Source: Micromonospora_J zhanjiangensis
GTDB taxonomy: Bacteria > Actinomycetota > Actinomycetes > Mycobacteriales > Micromonosporaceae
Assembly: GCF_042650605.1 (NCBI RefSeq)
Contig: NZ_JBHSBN010000014.1
Coordinates: 1-64,000 of the forward strand
DNA: 64,000 bases
Direction: 5' to 3'
Every line of letters starts with the position of its first letter. Position 1 is the first letter of the stretch. The notes under the pieces are model-generated. The model ran no database searches and was not told where the DNA came from. It was given only the letters and a program-made list of their open reading frames with translations. This document shows, piece by piece, positions 8,301 through 17,700 of this stretch. Made by a program: the position numbers and the translations under genes.

Positions 8301-8777
8301 ATGGCTGAGGTGGCGTTGCGGCCGGTCGAGGACTCCGACCTCGACGCGCTGTTCGCCCAGGGCCGGGATCCCGAGTCGGTCCGGATGGCGGCCTTCGTGA
8401 GCAGGGACCCCGCCGACCGTGACGCGTTCGACGCCCAGCTGGCCAGGATCAGGTCGTCGCCCGAGGTGACCCACCGGGCGGTCACCCTGGACGGGCGGCT
8501 CGTCGGCAGCGTCGGCTGCTTCGTCGTCGAGGGCGACACCGAGGTGACGTACTGGATCGACCGGGCCTTCTGGGGGCGGGGCATCGCCGGCCGGGCGCTC
8601 GCCCTGCTCCTGGAGTCGGTCCCGGCCCGGCCGGTGTTCGCCCGCGCCGCGAGTGACAACGCCGCCTCGCTGGCGGTGTTGCGGCGGGCCGGGTTCGCGG
8701 TCGTCGGCACGGAGGTCGCGTTCGCCAACGGACGGAACGCGGAGATCGAGGAGACCGTCCTGCGCCTCGACGCGTAA
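8301..8777 (+). CDS. GNAT-family N-acetyltransferase
   Basis: 158-residue cytoplasmic acetyl-CoA-dependent acetyltransferase. The acetyl-CoA-binding motif A reads YWIDRAFWGRGIAGRAL, and the closing motif reads DNAASLAVLRRAGF, as in RimJ/RimL-like GNATs. The ATG at 8301 has GTGGAGGT 7-8 nt upstream and yields the standard N terminus VALRPVEDSDLDALF; a longer in-frame extension is not protein-like. Acceptor substrate is unknown (ribosomal protein, antibiotic or small amine are all possible). Confidence 0.85.
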   Translation: MAEVALRPVEDSDLDALFAQGRDPESVRMAAFVSRDPADRDAFDAQLARIRSSPEVTHRAVTLDGRLVGSVGCFVVEGDTEVTYWIDRAFWGRGIAGRALALLLESVPARPVFARAASDNAASLAVLRRAGFAVVGTEVAFANGRNAEIEETVLRLDA

Positions 8778-8951
8778 GCGGCGGGGCGGCAGCCCTGATC
8801 GTCAATCGTGGATACCGAACTGCAGCCGGACGTCGACCCGCTCGGTGACCGCGCCGACGGTGCGGTCGCCGAGGAGCGGGTGCCCATTCGCCATGCTGCC
8901 CGGGACGGGCGTCGGAGGACGAGCGATTCTGCTCAGGGTCGACGTGCGCGG

Positions 8952-9947
8952 TCAACCATCCGTGTCGACCCGGAGCACGATCTTGGCGCGGGCGTGTTCC
9001 ACCTCCAGGCGGCGGATCGCCGCGGCCGCCTCGGCCAGCGGGTAGGTCCGCTCCACGATCGGCGTGAGCCGACCGGACTCCAGCAACCCGGTGAGGGCGG
9101 CGAGGTTCGCGGCGCTGGGAACGGCGGTGAGCACCAGCACGCGCTGGCGGACGAACCGGCCCACCGCCGTGCCGCGCATCATCAGCCCCATCGGACCGAA
9201 GAGGCTGCCGCCGCGCGACACCCCGCCGCCGGAGAGCAGCACCGTCCCCTGTGGAGCCGTCGCCCGCCGCAGGTCGGCCAGGGACCGGTTGCCGACCAGG
9301 TCGAGCAGCACGTCGTAGCGTCCGCGGTGGCGGGCGAAGTCGTCCCGGGTGTAGTCGACGACATGGTCGGCGCCCAGCGACTCGACCAGTTCGAGGTTCC
9401 GTGGACCGCACACCGCGGTCACCTCGGCCCCGTACGCCTTCGCCAGTTGCACCGCGAACGTGCCCACGCCGCCCGAGGATCCGTTGATCAGTACGCGCTG
9501 CCCGCCGCGCACCCCGGCCAGATCACGCAGGCCGATCAGCGCCGTGTTCGCCGCGAGGGGGACCGCCGCCGCCTGTTCATAGCTGAGGTTGCCCGGCATG
9601 GCGGCCACCACCCCCGCCGGAGCGCAGACGAACTCCGCGAACGCGCCGTTGGCCTCGCCGTACACGTCGTCTCCCGGGCGCAGGTGATCGACGCCGGCGC
9701 CGACCGCCTCGACGGTGCCGGCGAAGTCGGTGCCCCGTACGGTCACCTTCGGGCCGCGCAGGCCGAGTTCCGGGGCGGCCAGGCGGGCCAGGTAGGGATC
9801 GCCCCGCAGGAAGTGCCAGTCGCGGGCGTTGACCGAGGCGGCCCGTACCCGGACCAACACCTGGTCCCGGGCCGGGATCGCAGGCGCGACGTCGACCAGC
9901 CGGAGCACCTCCGGGCCGCCGTACCGGTGCTGGACGATGGCCTTCAT
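8952..9947 (-). CDS. NADPH-dependent quinone oxidoreductase-like MDR protein
   Basis: 331-residue zinc-independent medium-chain dehydrogenase/reductase. The N terminus MKAIVQHRYGGPEVLRLVDVA and the cofactor site NGSSGGVGTFAVQLAKAYG are typical of quinone/enone reductases using NADPH. Zinc-ligand motifs of true alcohol dehydrogenases are not seen. The ATG (9947) directly follows the TAG stop (9950-9948) of the DUF2306 gene, so the two are translationally coupled. Substrate is not predictable. Confidence 0.85.
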   Translation of the reverse strand: MKAIVQHRYGGPEVLRLVDVAPAIPARDQVLVRVRAASVNARDWHFLRGDPYLARLAAPELGLRGPKVTVRGTDFAGTVEAVGAGVDHLRPGDDVYGEANGAFAEFVCAPAGVVAAMPGNLSYEQAAAVPLAANTALIGLRDLAGVRGGQRVLINGSSGGVGTFAVQLAKAYGAEVTAVCGPRNLELVESLGADHVVDYTRDDFARHRGRYDVLLDLVGNRSLADLRRATAPQGTVLLSGGGVSRGGSLFGPMGLMMRGTAVGRFVRQRVLVLTAVPSAANLAALTGLLESGRLTPIVERTYPLAEAAAAIRRLEVEHARAKIVLRVDTDG

Positions 9948-10610
9948 CTACGCCTCCACCAGAATCGTCGCGCGCGCCGGGACGACCCGGGCGGGGCGGC
10001 GCCGGCGGATCAGCCACTCGGCGACGGCCAGGTTGACCGTCCACGCCGTACCCATCAGCACCGCCCGGGACAGTTGGCTGGTCGGACCCACCGCCAGCAG
10101 CCAGGCCGACAGCAGCACGGCCTGGGTGCCGGCGCCCTGGGCGATCGCGTAGCCGCGCATCATCCAGGCCCGGTGGTCACCGATCCGGCGCCGCCGGACG
10201 GCCAGGAAGCCCGCGCCGACGGCCACGAACATGGTCGCCGCGAACAGGTACCGCAGCACCATCAGCAGCGCACCGTCGCTGGGCGGCAGCACGTAGGAGG
10301 CGTTCATCCACAGCGCGGTCGCGGCCACCGTCAGCCCGCACAGGACGAGCAGCCGGCCCACCCGGCGGTGCCAGGCCCGGTGACGGTTGCGGAAACCCGG
10401 CGCGAACTGGAACGCCCCCAGGACGGTGAACGCCACGGCGGCGACGATGTGCAGCAGCACCGGGACCGGTGCGGCGAAGAAGCGTACGTTCTCCGGCGTC
10501 ACCTCGCCGCCGGAGAGGGACACCACCCGCAGCGCGCCGCCGAACGCGGGCACCACGCTGAGCAGGATGAGTCCGGTGAGGATGGGCCAGTCCCGTCGTC
10601 TTGTCGTCAT
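9948..10610 (-). CDS. DUF2306 multi-pass membrane protein
   Basis: 220-residue integral membrane protein with about six hydrophobic helices. It contains the family-typical pattern HIVAAVAFTVLGAFQFAPGFR, then RHRAWHRRVGRLLVLCGL, then DHRAWMMRGYAIAQGAG, with conserved histidines that could bind heme or metal (inference). The ATG at 10610 was selected because the first helix follows closely; an extension to 10676 is in frame. It is the first gene of a two-gene unit with the reductase at 9947, and lies 119 bp downstream of the response regulator, so it may be a target of that system. Confidence 0.75.
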   Translation of the reverse strand: MTTRRRDWPILTGLILLSVVPAFGGALRVVSLSGGEVTPENVRFFAAPVPVLLHIVAAVAFTVLGAFQFAPGFRNRHRAWHRRVGRLLVLCGLTVAATALWMNASYVLPPSDGALLMVLRYLFAATMFVAVGAGFLAVRRRRIGDHRAWMMRGYAIAQGAGTQAVLLSAWLLAVGPTSQLSRAVLMGTAWTVNLAVAEWLIRRRRPARVVPARATILVEA

Positions 10611-10729
10611 GACCCGAGCATGGCGACCGTACGGGTGCCGGTTCATCGGTCCACGGGCCGCGGCCGGACCGGTCAAAGGTCGGGGACGCGGGCCGTACTT
10701 TCGGCGGGCCTGCCCGCCTCCCGGTGGCC

Positions 10730-11401
10730 TCAGCCGCCGCGGACCCGGTCGGTCTCGTACGCCCAGATCGCGATCTCGACCCGGTTACGCGCCCCCAGCT
10801 TGGCCATCAGGCTGGCGATGTGCGTCTTGACCGTGCTCAGCGTGATGTGCAGCTCGGCCGAGATCTCGATGTTGGTACGTCCCCGGGCCACCGCGGCCAG
10901 CACCTGCTCCTCCCGGTCGGTGAGCCGGTCGATCGGCTGCCGGGCCGGGGCCGCCGGCCCGGCGTCGGCGAACGCCTTGAGCAGCCGGGTGGTGATGTTC
11001 GGCGCGATCAGCGCGTCGCCGCGGGCCGCCGCGTGGATGGCCTGGGCGAGCAGGGCCGGACCGCAGTCCTTGAGGACGAATCCCTTGGCCCCGGCGCGCA
11101 GAGCCGCGTAGACGTACTCGTCGAGGTCGAAGGTCGTGATGACCACCACGGCCAACGGGTCGGCGACCCCGGGCCCGGCCAGCAGTCGGGTCGCCTCGAT
11201 CCCGTCCAGGCCCGGCATCCGGATGTCGAACAGGCACACGTCCGGGCGCAGCCGCCGGGCCAGCTCGACCGCCCGCTGGCCGGTGGCGGCCTCCCCGACC
11301 ACCTCGATGTCGGCCTGGGCGTTGAGGATCATCGTCAGGCCGGTGCGGACGATCTCCTGATCGTCCGCCACGATCACCCGTACGTTCCCGTCGCGGGTCA
11401 T
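10730..11401 (-). CDS. NarL/LuxR-family response regulator
   Basis: 223 residues: receiver domain 1-125 (acidic pair ADDQEIVRTG, phospho-acceptor Asp in CLFDIRMPGLDG, Thr in VITTFD, Lys in FVLKD) and a LuxR-type HTH at 160-223 (LTDREEQVLAAVARGRTNIEIS, TVKTHIASLMAKLGARNRVE). All phosphorylation residues are present. The start ATG overlaps the stop of the histidine kinase gene by 4 nt (ATGA), so they form a cognate pair. Confidence 0.92.
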   Translation of the reverse strand: MTRDGNVRVIVADDQEIVRTGLTMILNAQADIEVVGEAATGQRAVELARRLRPDVCLFDIRMPGLDGIEATRLLAGPGVADPLAVVVITTFDLDEYVYAALRAGAKGFVLKDCGPALLAQAIHAAARGDALIAPNITTRLLKAFADAGPAAPARQPIDRLTDREEQVLAAVARGRTNIEISAELHITLSTVKTHIASLMAKLGARNRVEIAIWAYETDRVRGG

Positions 11402-12534
11402 GCCGCGGCCCGGGGCAGCGCCGCGGTGACCGTCCAGCCGCGGTCGCGGTCCGGACCGGCGTCGACCGAGCCACCGAGCAGGCTGACCCGCTCCCGCATG
11501 CCGATCAGCCCGAAGCCGCCGGACGCGGATCCGCGCCCGGCCGGTGCGATCCCGTCGTCGCTCACCCGCAGGTGCACGGTGTCCTCGTCCGCGGCCACCC
11601 GCACCGTGATCCGGGTCGCGTCCCGGGCGTGCCGGCGCGCGTTGGTGACCGACTCCTGCGCCAGCCGGTAGACCGCGGTCGCCACCGAGGCCGGCAGTCC
11701 GTCCAGATCGCCGACCAGTTCCACCTCCACCGCCGGGCCGTGCTCGGCGCGGCCGGCCAGCCGGCGCAGGTCGGCGACGCGCGGGGTCGGCGTCCGTTCG
11801 GCCGGCTCGTCGTGGCGCAGGGCCCGCACCATCGTGCGCATCTCGGCCAGCGCCCGGGTCGCCTCGGCCTCGATGACGCGCAGCGCGTCGGCCGCCGCCG
11901 AGGGCTGCGTCTCCAGCATGGCCAGTCCCGCCTGTGCCCGGACCGCCATCGCGGACACGTGATGGGCCACCGTGTCGTGCAGGTCGCGGGCCAGCCGCTC
12001 CCGTTCGAGCAACGCCACCTGTTCGAACTCGCGGTGCCGGGCCCGGGCCCGCCACCGCAGCGCGGCACCGACCGCGAACGCCGCCGAGACGACGCCCGCT
12101 CCGGCCAGGGCGTCACCGGCGCCGATGTATCCCACCGCGGCCGACCAGGTGATCTTCGCGGCGATGACGACCGCCCCGAACCCGGCCTCGCGTCCGGAAC
12201 CCCACCGCGACAGCGAGAAGACCAGGATCAGCAGGAAGGCCAGCGTGTTCAGCCGGAGGTCGCCGTGCACCAGGACCTCGCCCACGGCGCAGACCGGGAA
12301 GGCGACCGCCACCATGAGCAGCGGTCTGGTCCGCCGGCACAGCAGCACCGGGGTGAGGCCGACGCCGATCAGGACCGGCACGACGGCCGGCGACGGCAGG
12401 TCCGATCGGAACCAGCCTTCCAGGGCCCCGGCCGCCGCCAACGCGGCCACCAACGCCCAGTCCCGCCACCCGCGCGGCGGCGGGCATGCCGGTCGAGGCT
12501 CCCGCCACCAGGCCCGCAGCAGCTCGCGCACCAT
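11398..12534 (-). CDS. NarL-type sensor histidine kinase (HisKA_3)
   Basis: 378-residue membrane kinase. About five N-terminal hydrophobic segments (ALVAALAAAGALEG to VGAALRWRA, residues 25-150) are followed by the dimerisation/phosphoacceptor motif RLARDLHDTVAHHVSAMAV and a HATPase_c domain (LAQESVTNARRHARDA N box, VSDDGIAP, GFGLIGMRERV). No extracellular sensor loop of size is present, so the input is probably intramembrane. ATG at 12534 lies 17 bp downstream of the preceding membrane-protein gene, so all three minus-strand genes may be co-transcribed. Confidence 0.88.
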   Translation of the reverse strand: MVRELLRAWWREPRPACPPPRGWRDWALVAALAAAGALEGWFRSDLPSPAVVPVLIGVGLTPVLLCRRTRPLLMVAVAFPVCAVGEVLVHGDLRLNTLAFLLILVFSLSRWGSGREAGFGAVVIAAKITWSAAVGYIGAGDALAGAGVVSAAFAVGAALRWRARARHREFEQVALLERERLARDLHDTVAHHVSAMAVRAQAGLAMLETQPSAAADALRVIEAEATRALAEMRTMVRALRHDEPAERTPTPRVADLRRLAGRAEHGPAVEVELVGDLDGLPASVATAVYRLAQESVTNARRHARDATRITVRVAADEDTVHLRVSDDGIAPAGRGSASGGFGLIGMRERVSLLGGSVDAGPDRDRGWTVTAALPRAAA

Positions 12535-12551
12535 CCGATCGTATCGGGCGG

Positions 12552-13871
12552 TTACGGCCGGGGCGTCGCGGCGGGGGTGCGGGTGTAGCCGTTGAGCAGA
12601 GCGAAGTCGCGGCAGCGCCCGCCGCCGCCACCCGCGCCGTCCAGCCCGGTGCCCGCCCGTCGGCAGGTGGTCTTCAGGCTGACCACCTTGCCGGCCGGCA
12701 CCTCGATCGGCGACACCATGTGGTAGTCGAGGTCGCGGAAGTTGTTCAACGCCACGGTCAACACGGTTGTGCCGTCCACCGACAGGTCGAGCCGGCCCTC
12801 GTCCCCCTGCGGGTTCTGCAGGAAGATGTCGGTCAGCACGAACACCTTGCGGGACGGCACGATGTAGATGTCGGTGCCGGTCCCGCCGGTGGCCGCCGTG
12901 GGGGCGAGCCGCCGGCTGAACGAGTCCGCCCCCGGTGGGACGGCCGGGCGGCCGCCGGGGGTCGGGCTGCTCGACGCGGACGGCCCGGCCGAGGGGCGGG
13001 CCCCGGGTGCCACGGCGTCCACCGCCTGCTGGGCCTTGCCGTCCGCCTGCTGCGCCCGGCTGTCGGCGGCACTGGCCTGCTGCGCCACCGGCGCCACCTG
13101 CTCCTTCGCCGCCTCCTCCGCCAGGGACTTCACGCTGGGGCGCAGCAACGCGTACCAGAGGCCGAGACCCAGCAGCGCGAGCACCAGCAGGGCGGCCAGC
13201 ACCCGCGGCAGACCGCGCGGCAGCACCGGTTCCTGCACGGTGGCGGCGTCGAGGCTCGCCGGCGGGGCGTCGTCGGAGACCACGCCGACCTGGAACGGCA
13301 GGGTGACCGGGTGCCCGCGCCAGAGCAGCCGGCGGGTACGGGCGCGTACCTGGGCGAAGACCGCCTCGCCGGGCGCGACGGTGAGCTGTGCCGGTCGGAT
13401 CGCCACGGCGAGCCGGTTGTCCGGGTCGGCGCCGGTGAGCGCCAGTCCGAGCGGGACGTTGCCCAGGTTGGTCACCGACAGCTCGTGCCGTCCGCCCCGG
13501 CGCCCCCGCGAGGTGCGGGGCAGGATCTCCGGCGCGAACTCGACGAACGGCAACACCCGTACGGTGGCCTCCGGGACGGCCTGGGCGTCGGGTGTCTCGG
13601 TGGGGGTGACCCGCACCGCGAACGGTCGCTCGCCGGCCACCACCGCGGCCGACCGCGGCGGGTGGAAGCGCACGGTGGCCGACTCGGCGGAGCCGGGATA
13701 GACCGACACGGTGGCCGGCTCCACGCTGGTCCAACCGGCGGGCTCGCCGAGCACCTCGATCGCGTACGACTCGACGATCGGGCCGCCGTTGCGGATCTCG
13801 AGCCGGCAGGTCGCTTCGCCGCCCGGGCTGACCTCGACGAGGTCGGTGTCCAGGATCGCGTCGGTGGTCAT
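12552..13871 (-). CDS. Single-pass membrane protein with Ig-like N-terminal domains, at eCIS border
   Basis: 439 residues, function unrecognised. The N-terminal 215 residues are two beta-sandwich, COG1470-like repeats (LVEVSPGGEATCRLEIRNGG; RRGGRHELSVTNLGNVPLGL). A single transmembrane helix (LPRVLAALLVLALLGLGLWYAL) at about 225-247 follows, then a short Gln/Ala coiled coil (QQASAADSRAQQADGKAQQ), a Pro/Ser linker, and a C-terminal beta-rich domain (DIYIVPSRKVFVLTDIFLQN). Similar proteins, sometimes annotated as 'hydrolytic protein', flank actinobacterial contractile injection loci. It is divergent from the LuxR regulator. It has no signal peptide, so topology (which side the Ig domains face) is uncertain. 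A membrane anchor or effector of the injection system is possible. Confidence 0.65.
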   Translation of the reverse strand: MTTDAILDTDLVEVSPGGEATCRLEIRNGGPIVESYAIEVLGEPAGWTSVEPATVSVYPGSAESATVRFHPPRSAAVVAGERPFAVRVTPTETPDAQAVPEATVRVLPFVEFAPEILPRTSRGRRGGRHELSVTNLGNVPLGLALTGADPDNRLAVAIRPAQLTVAPGEAVFAQVRARTRRLLWRGHPVTLPFQVGVVSDDAPPASLDAATVQEPVLPRGLPRVLAALLVLALLGLGLWYALLRPSVKSLAEEAAKEQVAPVAQQASAADSRAQQADGKAQQAVDAVAPGARPSAGPSASSSPTPGGRPAVPPGADSFSRRLAPTAATGGTGTDIYIVPSRKVFVLTDIFLQNPQGDEGRLDLSVDGTTVLTVALNNFRDLDYHMVSPIEVPAGKVVSLKTTCRRAGTGLDGAGGGGGRCRDFALLNGYTRTPAATPRP

Positions 13872-14031
13872 GGCCGCGACTCTAGAAGCGGACCCGGCGT
13901 TCCAATCAGTCCTAGAGGAAGACATTGGGGCAGCCGAACCGGGCCGTTGAGTCCACGTTGACTGCACGATTGGTGCGTGGGGTGATACTCAGCGCGACGT
14001 GTTGTCCGAGCGAGCACAGCTGGGGGAGCGC

Positions 14032-14655
14032 ATGCGACGTCTGCCCGTCCACCTCTACTCCACCGACGTGATATCCCGAGCCGGCGTGGTCAGCCAGCTC
14101 CGGCCCCGGCCGGAGGTGCTGCTGCTCGACGAGGCGGAGGCCGACCAGGCCGCCGTCGCGGTGATCATCTCCGACGGCATCGACGACCAGACCCTCCGCA
14201 CGTTGCGGTCGCTGCGCAGCCGGTACGGGTCCGCGCTGGTGCTCGTGCTCACCCAGGTCGACGACGCCGGTCTGGTGGCCGCGGTGGAGCACGGTGTGGC
14301 GGGCATCGTCCGCCGGTCGGAGGCGAGCGCCGACCGGCTGGTCGCGGTGATCCGGTCGGCCGCGGCCGGTGAGGGCGTGGTGCCGCCGGACCTGCTCGGC
14401 CGGTTGTTGCAGCAGGTCGGCGCCCTGCAGCGGGAGGTCCTCGGGCCGCGCGGGCTGACCTTCTCCGGCCTGGCCGAGCGGGAGGTCGAGGTGCTGCGCC
14501 TGGTGGCGGAGGGCTTCGACACCGCCGAGATCGCCGCGAAGCTGTCCTACTCGCAGCGCACCATCAAGAACATCCTGCACGACGTCACGAACCGGCTGCA
14601 TCTGCGCAACCGGTGCCACGCCGTCGCGTACGCGTTGCGCAACGGCCTGATCTGA
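14032..14655 (+). CDS. LuxR-family regulator with degenerate receiver, heads eCIS locus
   Basis: 207 residues. The C-terminal LuxR HTH is clear (FSGLAEREVEVLRLVAEGFDTAEIA, SQRTIKNILHDVTNRLHLRNR, about 140-207). The N-terminal receiver-like domain lacks the usual acidic pair after strand 1 (LYSTDVISRAG) and has an atypical strand-3 end (VIISDGIDD), so control by classical phosphorylation is doubtful. ATG at 14032 follows GGGGGAGCGC; an in-frame GTG at 13999 would add 11 residues. It is the first + strand gene of the injection-system region and its likely transcriptional activator. A nested hairpin follows the stop codon. Confidence 0.82.
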   Translation: MRRLPVHLYSTDVISRAGVVSQLRPRPEVLLLDEAEADQAAVAVIISDGIDDQTLRTLRSLRSRYGSALVLVLTQVDDAGLVAAVEHGVAGIVRRSEASADRLVAVIRSAAAGEGVVPPDLLGRLLQQVGALQREVLGPRGLTFSGLAEREVEVLRLVAEGFDTAEIAAKLSYSQRTIKNILHDVTNRLHLRNRCHAVAYALRNGLI

Positions 14656-14697
14656 CCGGCCTGCCCGTTCGGGCACGCCGAGGTGCCCGCAGGCCGG
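14656..14697 (+). terminator. Nested hairpin after LuxR gene
   Basis: Outer arms CCGGCCTGC / GCAGGCCGG (14656-14664 and 14689-14697) enclose an inner GGGCAC/GTGCCC stem. It begins on the nucleotide after the TGA stop. It suggests that the regulator is transcribed apart from the downstream genes. Confidence 0.6.
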
Positions 14698-14772
14698 CAC
14701 CGAGTGCCCACGCCGCGACCCTGGCCGACGGTCACGGTGGTGGGTGGCACGGGGACGACCAGGGGAGGTGTC

Positions 14773-17700
14773 GTGCGCTGGGGGAGCCGCCGCAGGGCAG
14801 TCATGGTGCTCGTGTTGCTGGCCTGGCCGGGCGTCACCGCGCCCGAACCGCCGGCCCGGTCGGCGGCGGGCGCGGCGCTGGCGGCGGCACGGGCCCCGGC
14901 CGGTGCCGGATACCGGCTGGGATACACCAGCGACGAGCGGCCGACCCTGATGGTCGAGCCCGCCGGGGGTCGCGCGGCGCCCCTGTTGTCCGATGTGGAG
15001 CGGGGCGACGCCGAGCAGGACGCCGACGCGCGCGCCGGTCGGCTGGTCTGGGTGGGGCGGCGGGCCGCACCGGGCGGCGCCGACCTGGGCGGCGGGCTCT
15101 ACCTGCGCCGGCCCGGAGCGACGCCGCTGCGCCTGGTCGGCGGACCCGGCACGGTCACGCAGCCGGCCCTGTCCCCGGACGGGCGCCGGGTCGCCTTCAC
15201 CAGCGACCGGGCCGGCAGCGCCGACATCTGGGTCGTCGGCGTCGACGGCACCGGCCTGCGCCGGCTCACCGACCACCCGGCCGACGACAGCTGGCCGACC
15301 TGGTCGCCGGACGGCACCCGGATCGCGTTCGCCAGCAACCGGGCGGACCTGGCCGGTGACATCTGGGTCGTGCCGGCCACCGGTGGCCCACCGACGCAGG
15401 TGACCGCCGGCCCGGCGGCGGACGGCCAGCCCGCCTGGTCGCCGGACGGTCGCCGACTGGCCTTCAGCACCACCCGGTTCGCACCCTCGGCGGAGCCGAC
15501 CCTGCGGACCGTCGCCACCGTGGCCCCGGCGGGCGGCCCGGTGACCCGCGCGGTGCCCGGCCCCGGTGACGCCGCGGAGCCGGCCTGGTCCGCCGACGGC
15601 ACGCAGCTGGCCTTCACCACCACCCGCGACGACCCCGGCGGCGACGTGTACGCGCTGCGCGCCGGCCGGGTCGTCCCGGTCGCCACCGGGCCGCTGCCGC
15701 AGCACGACCCGGCCTGGCGGGGCGCCGACCTGATCTGGACCGGCGCCGACGAGGACGACAGCACCGACGTGTGGACCTCCGACGCCGGCGGCGGCGACCG
15801 GCGGGACCACACCGCCCGCCCGGGTCTGTCCGAGAACGGGCCGGCGTTCAGCCCGGACGGCGCCCGGCTGGCCTACAGCGCGCAGCAGACCGACGGCGGC
15901 GCCCGGATCGTGGTGGCCGACGCCGACGGCGCCAACCCGCGACTGCTGGCCCCGCCGGGCACCGAGGCGGGCGACTACGACATCGATCCGACCTGGTCGC
16001 CGAACGGGGACGCCATCGCGTTCACCCGGCAGCCGGGCAACGATTCGCCGTCCCGGATCCTGGTGGTCGCGGTCGCCGACGCGCGGTTGCTGGCCGAGGT
16101 GCCGATGCCCGCGTACCTGCGCGGTGACGACGGTGAGCCGTCCTGGTCGCCGGACGGCCGGCAACTCGCCTTCGCCCGGTACGCCAGCACCCGCGGCAGC
16201 GACCTGGAGACCCCGGTGGTGGACCGTACCGCCCCGCCCGGGAGCAGCTTCACCGTGCGGCAGTCCGTGCGGACGCCGGAGATCCCGCCGCGACCGGACA
16301 TCGTCTTCCTGGTCGACAACACCGGGTCGATGGCCGAGGCGGACAGCACCGGGGTCAGCGTGATCCAGCAACTCCGGGAGCGCCTGCTGCCCGACCTGGT
16401 CGCCGACATCCGCCGGACGCGACCCGACGCCCGGTTCGGCCTGGCCACCTTCGGCGCCAGCGACAACGGCGTGTACGACCCGAAACTGTACGACCCGCGG
16501 CTGTCGCTGACCAGCATCGACGCCGACATCACCGGCGCGGTCAAGACCCTGGCCGCCGACAGCGCGCACAGCCAGGAGAACTGGTTCTACGCGCTGCGGC
16601 GGCTCGCCGCCAACGACCGGATCGGGTTCAGCCCGGACCGCCGGTCGATCGTCGTGCTGATCAGCGACACCAACAGCGTGGACCAGACCAACCCGGACAG
16701 GTCCCCGATCAGCAGGGAGGAGGTGCTGGCGGGTCTGCAGGCCGCCAAGATCGCGTTGGTGGGAGTGCCGATCAAGACCAACGCCGGCGAGAACGGCCTG
16801 GATTACGACGGGATCGCCAGCTGGCTCGCCGGCCAGACCGGCGGCCTGATCACCCCGGACAGCACCGCCGGCGAGATGCTCCGGGCGATCACCGAGGCGA
16901 TCGGAAAACTGCAGGTCACCGTCACGCCCTCCGCCAGGTGCGACGACGGCCTCTCGGTCGGCTTCGATCCGGACCCGGCCCGGGTGCCCGCCGGTCAGCC
17001 GGCCGTCTTCACCGAGAACGTCTCGGTCGCCCCGGGCGCCGCGCCGGGCACCGTGCTGCGCTGCACGCTGCGGTTCGACCTCGACCCGCCCGAGGCCGGC
17101 GCCGACGTCGTACAGGACCTGATCGTCCGGGTCACCCCGGCGGGCCTTCCGCTGGTCCGCGTCGACGACGTCCGGGTGCCGCCCGCCGGGTCCGACGGCG
17201 CGCGGGTGACCTATGAGGCGTCGGCCGTCGACGTCGACGGCCGGCCGTTGCCGGTGCGCTGCCAGCCGCCGTCCGGTTCGCTCTTCCCGATCGGGCAGAC
17301 CGTGGTGACCTGCACGGCGACCGACGGCGCGGGTCGTACCGGGTCGGACACGGCGCTGGTCGTGGTGGCCGACCCGGCGGCGCGGGGCAGCCGGATCTGG
17401 CGCGCCCGGCTCGACGGCGACGTGGCCGGCACCCTCACCGTGACCGACCAGCTCGACGTGAGCGCCCGGGTCGGTCCGGCCTGCCCGAGCCGGTCGGCCG
17501 ACCGGGCGCCGGCCTGGTCGCCGGACGGCTCCGCGATCGCGTTCGCCGACAGCTCGTCCGACCTGTGCGTGGTGGCGCCCGACGGCACCGGGGCCCGGCA
17601 CCCGCTTTCGACCGGAGACCGGGCCGACCGGCTGGTGGAGGACCCGGCCTTCTCGCCGGACGGGCAGCGGATCGCCGTGGCGCTGCGCCGGCCGGAGCAG

